64,000 nucleotides of DNA. Origin: Alloascoidea africana. Taxonomy: Eukaryota; Ascomycota; Alloascoideomycetes; Alloascoideales; Alloascoideaceae. Of this stretch, positions 32,017-42,072 are shown piece after piece. The stretch's first letter is position 1, and each line of letters opens with the position of its first letter. The translations under genes were made by a program, and so were the position numbers. The notes beneath the pieces are model-generated. The model saw nothing but the letters and a program-made list of their open reading frames with translations, ran no database searches and had not been told where the DNA came from. Location: contig JAKTTT010000005.1 in assembly GCA_030581615.1 (NCBI GenBank), positions 124,001 to 188,000 of the forward strand. The letters are read 5' to 3'.

Positions 32017-32349
32017 AAGGCTAAGAAACAAAGCGATGGGCGCTTATGTATTATGGGCATTTGTGATTTGATGTACTTTTTTTTCCCCTCTTTTTTTTTA
32101 TATTTCTTGTGCTTTTATATTACCCTAATGTTGTAAATAGTATACACATACAAAAAAAATCGCTTCAAGATATAGTATAGGTTGAGCATGCTGGTGGAAT
32201 TGATTCATTGCAAAAGAGAACATATGTCTATATACAGTGGATGGACTCGTCCTTGGATAATTTCCAAGCCCAAACCAAGTTCAAATGCAAGTAGCAAATC
32301 AAAATTTCAAAATACATCTTCCAATCTTGGACTCTAGTTTTGGGACATT
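32017..32349. other. Convergent 3' region (CYC3 / TIM10)
   Basis: 333 bp of AT-rich 3' flank with T-rich and A-rich runs on opposite sides. No gene seen. Confidence 0.5.
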
Positions 32350-32839
32350 TTATCTGGCACCTGGAAATGCTCCATTTTGACCCATCTCTTGCATATGCTA
32401 AGGAACAAAAAAAAATCGGTTAGAAATAGAATATCTATATGTCTGAGTTTGAAGCGAAACAAAAGAAAAAAAAAAGTAGAAATAGAAATATTAAATGTTG
32501 GAGTTTTTTGTTTTGCATACCTCGCTAACTTTTGCATTCACCTCAAAGTATTTCCCAACACACCGATCAATACAGAGACTTTCACCTTTATTCAAAGAAT
32601 TATCGTTATAGTTGAGCTGGATACATTTTTTATGACATGTATCAACAAGTCTAATAGAACAATCATTAGAAAATCTGTCCAATGAAAAAAAAAAAGTATA
32701 GTCTGAAGATGGGTACAAACCTAGTGAACATGTCCGTAATCATATCCAACTCTGCTTCTGCTGCTGCAACTTTGGCAGTATTTGCAAACCCTGAGTCAAC
32801 AGGGATAGAATTTGATTTGTTAACCCCAAGAAATGACAT
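32350..32839 (-). CDS. TIM10: Small Tim chaperone Tim10
   Basis: Three exons on the minus strand: 32721-32839, 32521-32650 and 32350-32397; 98 residues. Introns are 70 nt (GTTTGT...ATTAG, with TTCTAAT branch) and 123 nt (GTATGC...TTTAG). The protein starts [11 protein letters not shown], continues [20 protein letters not shown], and carries the twin CX3C motifs (CHKKC and CIDRC, 17 residues apart), ending [11 protein letters not shown]. These match yeast Tim10 (93 residues). With Tim9 it forms the hexamer that escorts carrier proteins across the intermembrane space. The start codon sits after a 1.7-kb gene-poor stretch. Individual exons are too short to be noticed as ORFs. Confidence 0.96.
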
Positions 32840-33476
32840 TTTGGTTTGATTTTCTCTTCTCTTTTAGAAAAGCGGCTTGATGATGGAGGGAAAAGAAAGT
32901 GATTGAATGTTACCCGGATTATGAGATCATGTCTGTCTGTGTGCAAAGTCCCTTTCAGTAGCTTAATTGGTTTACAGTTTATTGGCAGGTACCGACAATA
33001 TGTAGTTGATGAGTCCTAGCAGTGTAACGCAGCTATTTTACCGATTGTAGAGATTTAACCACAAATGCGAGATTCAAATCAGACAGAAGAGATATTATGT
33101 GCTGTGTTTTACTCAGTCGTGTTGGATATTACACATTTTTCATGAAGAGGAGTTGAGCAACTTCAGAACTTATCCTAGCGATGGTGGAAAGTTCACACTT
33201 TTCTGTACCAGCAAAGTTGGGACACTGTTTCGTGGGTCAACATGCCAGCGACTCACTACTCAATTATCTAATCGTTTTTCCCCAAGCCTGAGTGAGTTGT
33301 GATATTGGCTCAAAACAGAACATGAACTGGTGTTGTAGTATCCATCACATAATGAGTAGATCTTTGATTTATAGATTGCCAACATCCAAATCATCTTGTT
33401 AATTGTTAATAAAGAAAAAGTGTCATCCAACATGATTTTTTCTATAGCGCCTTTGATTTTGCAGTTTTATGTTTAA
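32840..33476. other. Intergenic upstream of TIM10
   Basis: 637 bp; TIM10 promoter side. No gene or clear repeat recognised. It marks the left border of the gene-poor zone. Confidence 0.4.
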
Positions 33477-33652
33477 TGTGCAGTGATATTGACGGGGAGC
33501 TAATATTACAATCAAAGTATATAAATCCTTATTGAACTACTTCTCTAAGTAAAGGGATATGGAGGTCTTTATATATGCTATTGCTAAGCGGACCTTCGAC
33601 CTTCGGAAGGTCTTCGCTCAGTTAAGGCCGACATTTCCCGCTGCGTGTGACA
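33477..33652 (+). repeat. Dispersed LTR-like repeat, copy A
   Basis: About 176 bp, clearly related to the copy at 41738-41898 in the same orientation. Both start TGTG and end GTGTGACA (TG...CA ends as in LTRs), and both hold GGACCTTCGACCTTCGGAAG, part of a small inverted repeat. No internal element or matching target-site duplication was found. It is best read as a solo LTR of an old retroelement, though a MITE-like element is not excluded. It is too short to code. Confidence 0.55.
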
Positions 33653-34584
33653 CTTGAATGACATAACTTTTGTATTCACCATCCTAAGATTCCAGCTGTT
33701 GTGTATTCTATATATTGAGATCATGAGCCATTCTTGGAAGAGCAAGGTATACAGAGACAACATTCTGTGTTATTAGACTAGCATATTAGTTATTACAGGA
33801 CTTGACTCCCCTACCGAAGCGGAATGGCCAAAACCCAAGCTTTTGTAAGATTGTACAAAGGTTAACATGGCCTGTTTCTACTTTGGTCTTTATAACTTTG
33901 TACTACCTTAACGCTATGGCGCTTCGATTGTCTTATCACCGATTCGATAGTGACGTGTTTGTTCATCATTTTTGCAAAAACATTTGCTTTTGTTTAGCAC
34001 TGTCTAAGTTCTGAGATGTAAAAAGCTCTTCCCTAATTGCAGTTCCATTGAGGAGAGCCTTGGTGTTCTTCCCTTCTTTTGGGGCTTTTTTACTATTAAA
34101 CCCGACTTCCCCATAGATCTTAACACATCTACTGTGTTGCACTTGGTTTTGAGCCTACTTCTCTTTTGGTCAGCCGTTTATGAAGACCAATCATAACTCA
34201 TTCTTTAACAATGTTTCGAGCAAATAGAAACTCATTTTGCGATTAATAAAAACCACTTACAAGACTAATTGAAATACTAGAGAATATCATCTGCTGAAAG
34301 AAAACTGACGACAGAAAATGTAGGTTTCATATTAAGCATTTTAACCCGTGCACAAAATTGATTCAATGCTCAGAAAAGTACTTATTATCCACTCAGTCTA
34401 CATACAACACCTGGAGCTTAATAACTCAACATATTTTCTAAACTAAACTCCCCCAGCATTGCAAACTGGAAAAAGTAAATAGGTAACTAGAAAAATTGGG
34501 TGATGATGGTTGTTCAAGAAAACAAAAAAGAATAACTATTGGCTCGACTTCGGAAGCCATTGATTTGGTGATGTTCGTGATCAC
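33653..34584. other. Non-coding, origin unknown
   Basis: 932 bp with no supported gene; base composition similar to surrounding intergenic DNA. Nothing recognised. Confidence 0.35.
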
Positions 34585-34745
34585 TTTCTATAGCTATAAA
34601 AGATCCAATTATTTTGCGGGGACACTGCATAAACTGGGACTAGAGGCATCGAGGTTTCCCTCGAGCATTGGCTGGGCTCCATGTTTTTCGAATGCTCTGC
34701 TTTGCACTTGAAGAGACTTCGAGTTAGACCTCTTTTTGTGGAATG
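34585..34745 (-). pseudogene. Decayed fragment of the secreted Cys-rich family (a)
   Basis: The minus-strand translation (KNMEPSQCSRETSMPLVPVY) matches residues ~155-175 of the intact gene at 38979-40145 (KNMEASQCSRDTSIPLVPLY). Only a short internal piece remains. It is placed head-to-head with fragment (b), giving an imperfect inverted repeat about an axis near 34745. Broken relic. Confidence 0.75.
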
Positions 34746-35155
34746 GCACTTAAACTGGCTCTTTTTCACAAAACGTAGGTTCAACTCGATGGCATATTCG
34801 AATGTAAGGCCGATGCCTCCAAGAACATGGAGGCCAGCCAATGCTCGAGGGACACCTCGATCCCTCTTGTGCCGCTTTACCCAGCGTCTCCTTCAGATCG
34901 ACGGATGGAGCTGAAGTTTTTGGTTGATACAGTAGTGGTGGAGCATATCCCACTCTACTATTCTCACGATATCACTGGAACCTCATCAAAGAAGAGTAGA
35001 GCGACGGGCTGATTTCCGACGAATCCTGCACGTTCAAGTCGGTATCAGCCTACACTCTAAAAGAAAAAAACCGAGCTTTATCAAAGATCGACGAACGTCT
35101 GACAGCCTCGGCAATAAAAGCTGTGTGCGGATCATTTACACCGAAACCTGGTTAA
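34746..35155 (+). pseudogene. Decayed fragment of the secreted Cys-rich family (b)
   Basis: Plus-strand copy of the central part of the intact gene (EASQCSRDTSIPLVPLYPAS, then FLVDTVVVEHIPLYYSHD, and further on the SAYTLKEKN and DERLTASA segments). It is very close to the intact copy in sequence, so decay looks recent. It lacks both ends and is interrupted more than once. Confidence 0.8.
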
Positions 35156-35194
35156 GCTCCGCTAGACGCTCGTCTACCTCTGATCATAGTCCCA

Positions 35195-35647
35195 TTTTTC
35201 TCTTTTAGAGCATTGGCGGCTACCGATTTGAATGTATACGACCTGTCTGACACATGCCCATCGTTCCACTCTTCTTCTCGCGGTGCAAAAGGAAGCTCAT
35301 CTCAAAGAGTTTCGTGAGAATAATATAATGGCATATGCTCTACAACCTTTGTGTCACCAGGTCGTATTCTCGGGCCATTGAAAAGCATCCCTGGGGTCTA
35401 GAGTAGTATCGCAGACTGGAGCGCCCCACATGCCTTCCAGAGAAATGATTCCAATCGACCTTCCCATAACCACACTTCCCGCATTACACTGTGTAAGCAG
35501 GGTGTTCTCATCCAGGCTGCTAAGAGGAGACCGAACCTCAGTGATGGCCCGGTAGCCTACCTGAAGTTTGGACAACAACATCGCCGTGTAGTAGGTCTTG
35601 GCGCTTAGGAACACTTCAATAGAAGACCTGTGTACTGCTCCATTCAT
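35195..35647 (-). pseudogene. Decayed fragment of the secreted Cys-rich family (c)
   Basis: Minus-strand copy of the N-terminal third of the intact gene (TEVRSPLSSLDENTLLTQC; intact: TKVRAPLGSMEESVVLTQCD), followed at 35195-35350 by sequence similar to the later YYSHD...SDES part, with the part between missing. It is more diverged than fragment (b), so the family has relics of different age. Confidence 0.75.
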
Positions 35648-36756
35648 ACAACTCAGACCCCCAGAAAGTTATTCAGGGGTGAAGAAAACCGACCAAAGGA
35701 TGAGATTAGCGCCAAAAAAAAAGTTCAATTGGGTGGTGTAGAAGTTACAAAGATCTTGTGATGAGTTGAACGTCTTTTATATGCTTTCTCTGGAGTTCTG
35801 CAGGGTAACACCAATCGATGACTTTCCCGCTTCTCTTAGAAAATACGAAGGTTAGTTATCATACCTCTACTATGAGAACCACTTACTATAAAGCCACAAC
35901 AAGTCAATTTGCCAATTCATACGGCTCAGTTACCTCTCCTATAAACTTCTCAGTTAATACCTGACATGTGCTTGACTTAATTCCAAGTTTACCGCAGATA
36001 CTACACATTTACAAGGCCTGTCTGCCAGGTTCTATAGCCTGCCTCTCTCGATCAGATAGTTGACCCAAACTAGGGATCCAGTGGCGTCTAAAAAGTCTTT
36101 CTTCCTGGTTATGTCTTACTGTTACAGTGATTAACTGGATCTCTGCAAAGCGTCGGATACTCAGTTTTCGGTTAGTTTAAAAGCCTTGAACAACAAGAAT
36201 TCTAGTTTCTGTATCTGCCCGTGACATTCTGGGAAATTAAGGAATGGTTACAAAGGGTACGAGATCCTTGGCTGGCATACTAATGATGCACGCTATCTGT
36301 TATAGTTTGAGGTTTCAAATAGAGATTTATTAGTTGAAGACTTTTCGTCTTGTATCTTTAATGACTTATTTGAGCTTGGTCCTTTTCCACTTCGAGGGGA
36401 AATGGACCTCTTTATATAGACGAGTCTGAGAGTATTCCTTAGCATTCCATAGAAGATAGAACCTTCTAGAAAGCGAGTCATTGCCATGATGAGTGATCAA
36501 TGGTTCTGACTGGAAGCTTCTGGATGCTTGAGAGAGTACTAGAAGTCCAGCTCTGTAACACTATCACTTTTTTAAAAAATAAAAGATCCGATCATTTTAG
36601 AATTGATTTTCGAGTGCAAACAGAAGTATCAAGGAGGTTGGGTCGGAGTGTACCATACTACTCATAATTATCCCCAGATATCTGTATTTTGTATATCCAA
36701 GTTTGAATAATCGATCAGCTGCGAAAATTTGAGTCACCTTTTTGATCTCCTCAAAT
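35648..36756. other. Non-coding, origin unknown
   Basis: 1.1 kb between family relics and the PEX8 pseudogene. No recognisable gene; short frames have no supported content. Confidence 0.35.
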
Positions 36757-38400
36757 GATTAATCTGGGACCACAGGAACGAGAAATGGCCCGGCGCCTAG
36801 CCGAGAGAAACAGATCTGTTTCCACAACCCAAGGAGGTCAAAACCCGTTTATGGCAACGGGTCGGGTTTTGAAACGCTCTTGTTAGATTCTGTTATTCAG
36901 ATTTTCCGAACCCAAACAACACCTCTGGGTTCCGCTGTCTCGCTTTTGAGTCTCGGATCATGCTTCACAAGGTTATCAAGTAATGCTGTGAAGCGACTGC
37001 CTCTGAGTTAGTATTCACCTCGAAATTCGGTTTCAACGGCGGGCTTGTCATCCGGGAATCAGCAATTCCTCAAAAATTAGAAGCTCGACTGGAAACCCCC
37101 GTTTTGGCAAACCTAAGCTCTCTATCGTTTTTGATCCAGCACTGTATTCAGGGCTCCAACTCCTACTTTGATGAAATGGATGAGTCTCTAACGAGATTGT
37201 TGTCCTTCACTGAAAATTTGGAGTTTATCTCTTCCACTTTCCATCGTCAGAATCCACAGACTTTTGAATCGAATCAGGACCTGTGGCACTTACTAAAACT
37301 CACTGTATTCTCCCTCATGATAATCTTCAAAGGGTATTTGTCCTTTTTCTTACATTCAAGTCGAAACCTGGTATTCCAAGTCTTCCCCCGGTTCTACCTC
37401 ACGATTCTCCAATCCCTTTTCCATCTACATTTCATCGTTCATAAAATAGGTACCGCCGGGTTTTCTGCTTACAATTTTGTCTAGTTTACTGCACTTGATT
37501 GACTTTTGGAAACTTCGATTCCGTCTGCTGAAAATTTGGGTCGTATGATTGCAAACAACTGCCTGATAAACACGGGATCCGAGATTTCTACAGCGGCAAC
37601 AGCTGAAAGTTTAAAAGGCGAGCCCTATTGAACGTGCAAAACTCGTTTTTGTTCTTGATTATTTTGAACACCTTGTGCAAATTGCAGACCAGGAATTTGT
37701 CGATTTCCAGATTTTCCCACTGGCAAACTCTTTGCTTCGACCTTCTCAAGGATCAAAACTTGACATGTCAGTGCTACGACCCATAATTGAGTCTGCTCAC
37801 TCCGTCATTCTTGCCTCTTTCTCATGTGTCAAAAACGCACAGGTAAATGCAAAAGTTATCCCCGATTACCTGCAAACGGTTCTCGAGTTGTTTCCTAATG
37901 TTCTCTCCTCGGATCAGGTCATTCTCGCTTTGGAATCAATCGCAAAGGCAATATATCCACCTTCCCCAATCTCCCAGATAAATCTGAGTCTGTGTGATTT
38001 TTACTTCCAAACGCTGTACGCAAGGGCAACCCCGGGTCCAGAGGTGACTGTTCTGATTCCAAGAACAAAACCAAATCCATCTGCAATGTCTAGACCTGGT
38101 TCTGGTGATGAGAAAATCCTGGAACCACCAACTATTCGTGGTTCTATTGCTGGAGGCCTTATAAATGCTCTTTGTTACTCAGACCCGCGCGAACTGAACA
38201 GTTGGCTCGACAAGTGCTGGTCACTGGTGTCAACCAACGGTGGTAGTAATAATAGTAGTAGCAACACGTTACTGAACAAACCGGGGATTGAGTTTGTGAA
38301 AGAGGAATTATGGAGAACAATTTCTGGAAAATTTGATATGCATCGTGCAAACGTTGGTGTTAAATGGTGGTATCGAAGCATGGGTGGCTCCAAATTATGA
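36757..38400 (+). pseudogene. PEX8: PEX8 (peroxisomal import complex bridge), decayed
   Basis: Translation in shifting frames gives a Pex8-like protein, which is membrane-associated on the peroxisomal lumen side and links docking and RING complexes. Evidence: the N-terminal LLDSVIQIFRTQT; then IGTAGFSAYNFV-FTALD; and a long open C-terminal part (about 37651-38400) with VQIADQEFVDFQIFPLANSL, LFPNVLSSDQVILALESIAK, FVKEELWRTISGKFDMHRAN, VGVKWW, ending in GGSKL, a type 1 peroxisomal signal. In-frame stops lie at 37482 (TAG) and 37500 (TGA), where the family shows a Tyr and a hydrophobic residue, and at 37629. Frame changes lie near 36880, 37000 and 37615. No splice signals explain them. It looks like a pseudogene of a host gene. 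Confidence 0.75.
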
Positions 38401-38978
38401 TGTCTTCTCGGACTTTTTGTGTGTACTTTTTACGTATGGACCATTTTTGAACTTGTTAATGTTTGGTTTGGTTTCCGCTGTTGATTTATTCATCTGTTTA
38501 TCTTCCAGAAGAGGGTCGAGTTCCACTTTTGCATTTGGGATGCTTTAAGTATGAAAAGAGTATCTGATTCTGGTTGGAACAACCTGAATCTTTTCCTGAT
38601 TGGGATTACAAAACAGAGTAAAGTGGTAATAGAACTTTGGTACCTCTGGTCTAAGAATATCTCAGTATAACAACAAATTAGTATAACTGCATTATGAATA
38701 GACTTTTCCTCAATTTTGGCTACTTCACTGTTGAAGTCAAGCAATGTTATATAACGAAATTGAAACTATAGCAAAACAAATTCTCACATAGTTGTTTCAA
38801 TCATAATAAATGATCTATCCATTCATGATGTTTTGCAAGACACCAGTGTCTACCAAGATCAGTATCGACTTAGATGTGATATGTATTAAAATTCTAAATT
38901 CACTATGGAATGTCATTTTCTGTTTATTTTATACAAAATCAATTTCTAAAACACAATCAATAAAACAAAATGCAATAA
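38401..38978. other. Non-coding, AT-rich
   Basis: 578 bp between the PEX8 relic and the convergent secreted-protein gene. No gene seen. Confidence 0.4.
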
Positions 38979-40145
38979 CTAGAACAATGCGATTTGGTCT
39001 TGCTCCTTCACAATACTAGCAATAATGGCTTTATCCCGCTCCTCAAACAGTTCCACAATCTCATCAAAGTCTTCTGGGTCCATCTCCAAACTCACAGTGA
39101 GACGCTCGTAGATATCTTTCTCTTCCAGGATGCTTGGACACGTTTCGTTATACTCGGCCATTCCCAAAAGATACTGTGGCCAGGTAGGAGGAATCGGTAA
39201 TGGAAGTGGAAGTTCTGGTATCGGTAGCGGTATCGGTAGTGGTATCAACCATCGGATCAGCAGTCTTACCAGCATATTCGTAAGTCTTACGATAGTCTGC
39301 CAAGCAAGCGTTCCTGTCTGTCCGGACCGTTGAAGAGCAGCCGGCAAACTCGAAATAATCCTTTGGACGGCTTTGACGGCAGAGGCTGTCAAACGTTCGT
39401 CGAGCTTGGAGAGTGCCCGGTTTTTCTCTTTGAGTGTGTAAGCGGAAACGGACTTGTACGTGTAAGACTCGTCCGACACGAGCCCATCGCTCCACTCTTG
39501 CTTAAGAGAAACCGGGACCTCATCAAAGATGAGGTCATGGGAGTAGTAGAGCGGGATATGCTCCACCACTACTGTATCCACCAAAAACTTCAGCTCCATC
39601 CGTCGATCTGAAGGAGAAGCTGGATACAGCGGAACCAGAGGGATCGAGGTATCCCTCGAGCATTGGCTAGCCTCCATGTTCTTGGAGGCATCGGCCATAC
39701 ACTCAAAAATTCCCCCCATTTGTACCTCTTTCTTGTAAAATGGCGCCAATCTGAGTACCTGGCCCTTATCTCGGGCCAGGGAATAGCAGGCTTGGGGGTC
39801 CTGAGTCGAATCACAGATTGGCTTCCCCCACATATCCTCCAGTGTGATATTTCCGTAACTCGCCTCGGAAACCACACTTCCCGCATCGCACTGTGTCAGT
39901 ACGACACTCTCCTCCATGCTTCCAAGAGGAGCCCGAACCTTCGTGGTGGTTCGGTACTCCACCTTGAAGCCGGAAAAGGGGAGGTCCGAGTCGCCGATAG
40001 GGGCACATGCTGGGTCAAATACAGGCTGTTCAATCTGACATAGTGCATCTTCCGAGAAGACCTTGCAGTATAGTCCAGGGACCTCGACTCTCTTGACGGC
40101 CGAAAAAATGGCAAGCGCTATCGGGAGAAAGATTCGAAGACTCAT
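38979..40145 (-). CDS. Secreted cysteine-rich protein of unknown family, intact copy
   Basis: 388 residues from the ATG at 40145; the frame is open upstream but without ATG. A signal peptide (MSLRIFLPIALAIFSAV) is followed at once by Lys-Arg, a Kex2-type site. The first half is rich in cysteines (YCKV, LCQI, ACAPI, QCDAGS, ICDST, ACYS, ECMAD, QCSRD) and has an N-glycosylation site (GNITLE). Near residue 290-325 a helix (IVRLTNMLVRLLIRWLIP) leads into an unusual Pro-Leu/Pro-Ile repeat (PLPIPLPIPELPLPLPIPP). The C-terminal 60 residues are acidic. A TATA-like element lies ~115 bp upstream. No family recognised; the layout resembles processed secreted precursors. Three decayed fragments of the same gene lie 3-6 kb to the left. 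Confidence 0.75.
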   Translation of the reverse strand: MSLRIFLPIALAIFSAVKRVEVPGLYCKVFSEDALCQIEQPVFDPACAPIGDSDLPFSGFKVEYRTTTKVRAPLGSMEESVVLTQCDAGSVVSEASYGNITLEDMWGKPICDSTQDPQACYSLARDKGQVLRLAPFYKKEVQMGGIFECMADASKNMEASQCSRDTSIPLVPLYPASPSDRRMELKFLVDTVVVEHIPLYYSHDLIFDEVPVSLKQEWSDGLVSDESYTYKSVSAYTLKEKNRALSKLDERLTASAVKAVQRIISSLPAALQRSGQTGTLAWQTIVRLTNMLVRLLIRWLIPLPIPLPIPELPLPLPIPPTWPQYLLGMAEYNETCPSILEEKDIYERLTVSLEMDPEDFDEIVELFEERDKAIIASIVKEQDQIALF

Positions 40146-41737
40146 CTTGTAGTTGTAAAATGCAACAAGTATTGAAAAACAAGTAGAAAAGTAGAGAAAA
40201 ACTAGTGAGAAAAAGATAAAGCTTTTTTTTCCTTCTTTTCCTGGGGCAGTAATGGCTCCTTTTATATTCACAATCTTCAACAAATGTTTTTCGTCTTAAT
40301 GAAAAAAAAAAATTTGAAAGTTGTGAATTTGGGTTTCTGTAAAGACAAAGAATAGATATTTCATTGTAAATAAATCGCTCCAACTCAATAAACTCGGTAG
40401 ATTTCTTGGTTTTAAATATAATTTGTGATATTTCTTTCACTGTCACTTTTTGAATGAAGTATTAAGGTTTTCTCCTAACATTAGAGTTATATCGTGATGA
40501 TGGAAGAAATCATTGTGTAAAAGAACAAAAAACCCTGATAAGTTTCCAAAAGTATTCTGGACATCAAGTAATAGATGGAACTTCATGGTAATGTTCGTTA
40601 TTTTATCATTCAATGGGCTTCTCGGAGCCTTTTTTTTTTTCAGCTGTCATAAAAAAACCTTATTTTCGGGGCTTCTATCATGTTGGCAGGAACACAGAGA
40701 ACAATGGTACTCGTCTTATGAATTTCAGTTATACAATGCGTCATCATTCTGCCAAAATTAAAAAAAGCAATAAATATAAAATTTCTGCAAGATTTGATCA
40801 TTGTTATAATAACCGTTATGAATTATCAGTAACGGTTTAATTACTCTCAAAATACTGGCTCCTGTTATTTCCCCTATCTTTGTTTAATCACTTAGGACAT
40901 TAACCTTCCTTCGACTTTTTTTTTCTATGTCCACCGGCGTACAAAAACCTTTCATTCATCAGGTTCAAAGTGTGGGATACCGGACCATCACTAAAGTTTT
41001 CTCTCCGCTGTATAAGCAATCTAAAACAATAGTTTCGCAGTGTAGTGGGGAAAAGTGTGGTGAGTTCAGATTCTAACATACCTAGAATTTTTAAGCTCCA
41101 AGTTTTCCGTATGGACTTGGAGGATTCTTTTCTGAGCATTGGAAAAGATGATGCGGGTTAAAGTACACAATTAGAAAAGCTATGTATTATCATTTTCAAG
41201 ATATGTTATAGTTTTTTTGACTTGTGAAACAGCTTCAATTCTTTAATACAGGTTTTGAGAAATACCAACTCGAATGGTTTTGTCCATATTTCTTCAATTC
41301 TACTTTCAAGTTCGGTAATATAAGCCGTCGCTCCGGCTCTCTTTTTCAAATAACAAAGATACCCGATTGGATTTAGAGATCGATAGAGCCATGCTGATGC
41401 GGTGATATAGTGGCTTGCCAACCCATTTTCAAGTCTTGTGCTTCAAATCGTTGTCTTACTGGCACTCTTCTTTTTCCACTTGTGTTTTCTTTTTCACAAA
41501 TGATTCTACAGAAACGGCCATGTCTAACTATTGTCGGTTATCTGGTCTTTAATCGTATAGTAAAGTCACTCTATGCCCCAGAGCATAGAGACCCATACCA
41601 TCACATAAAAGCAGCTATATTTCCCCAACCTCAATCTATTAAATCTGGTTTTTGGTACCCAAACAGCTTTTTTTTCCCGGGTGTTGCTGTAGCCTGCTAT
41701 AGACTTACGTATCATTCGGAAAATCACGCTTTACCCT
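40146..41737. other. Promoter of the secreted gene and non-coding DNA
   Basis: 1.6 kb. TATA-like sequence near 40258-40268 (minus strand). The remainder is AT-rich; two frames of 71-79 codons on the minus strand (41206-41421, 40900-41139) have no recognisable content and could be relics of something older. Confidence 0.35.
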
Positions 41738-41898
41738 TGTGTAATTATATTGACACGGAGCTAATATCACAATCAAAGTATAGAAATCCTTATTGAACTA
41801 CTTCTCTAAGGGGATATATATGCTATTGCTAAGTGGACCTTCGACCTTCGGAAGGTCTTAGCTCAGTTAAGGCTGACATTTCCCCTCTGCGTGTGACA
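41738..41898 (+). repeat. Dispersed LTR-like repeat, copy B
   Basis: About 161 bp, the second copy of the repeat at 33477. It lacks a ~15-bp stretch present in copy A (after CTTCTCTAAG) but is otherwise highly similar, including AATCCTTATTGAACTACTTC and the GGACCTTCGACCTTCGGAAG block. Same TGTG start and GTGTGACA end. With copy A it brackets the relic-rich zone in direct orientation. Confidence 0.55.
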
Positions 41899-42072
41899 GC
41901 GCTGGAAAGTTTCTAAATTCAGTATTTACTTGATCTCCTATTAAAGCAGTTTGTATATTGTACATAAACTAATTGACAAAAGATAATGAAAATAAGAACA
42001 AAAAGCGGAAAAAAAAAGGAAACGGCTCCAAAAAAAAATACGATCCAAGGGCATTATATTCGAAAATCTGTT

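Noticed and set aside
33590-33625. tRNA-like hairpin in the dispersed repeat (GACCTTCGACCTTCGGAAGGTC)
   Set aside because: The inverted repeat is present, but no acceptor, D-arm or T-loop sequence surrounds it; it belongs to the LTR-like repeat.
38979-40145. Assignment of the secreted protein to a known killer-toxin family
   Set aside because: Signal peptide, Lys-Arg site and cysteines are compatible with many secreted precursors; no family-specific sequence was recognised, so only the layout is reported.
40900-41421. Two minus-strand frames of 79 and 71 codons
   Set aside because: Amino-acid content is not recognisable, there are no joining splice signals, and the region is AT-rich and next to relics. 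They may be remnants but cannot be supported as genes.
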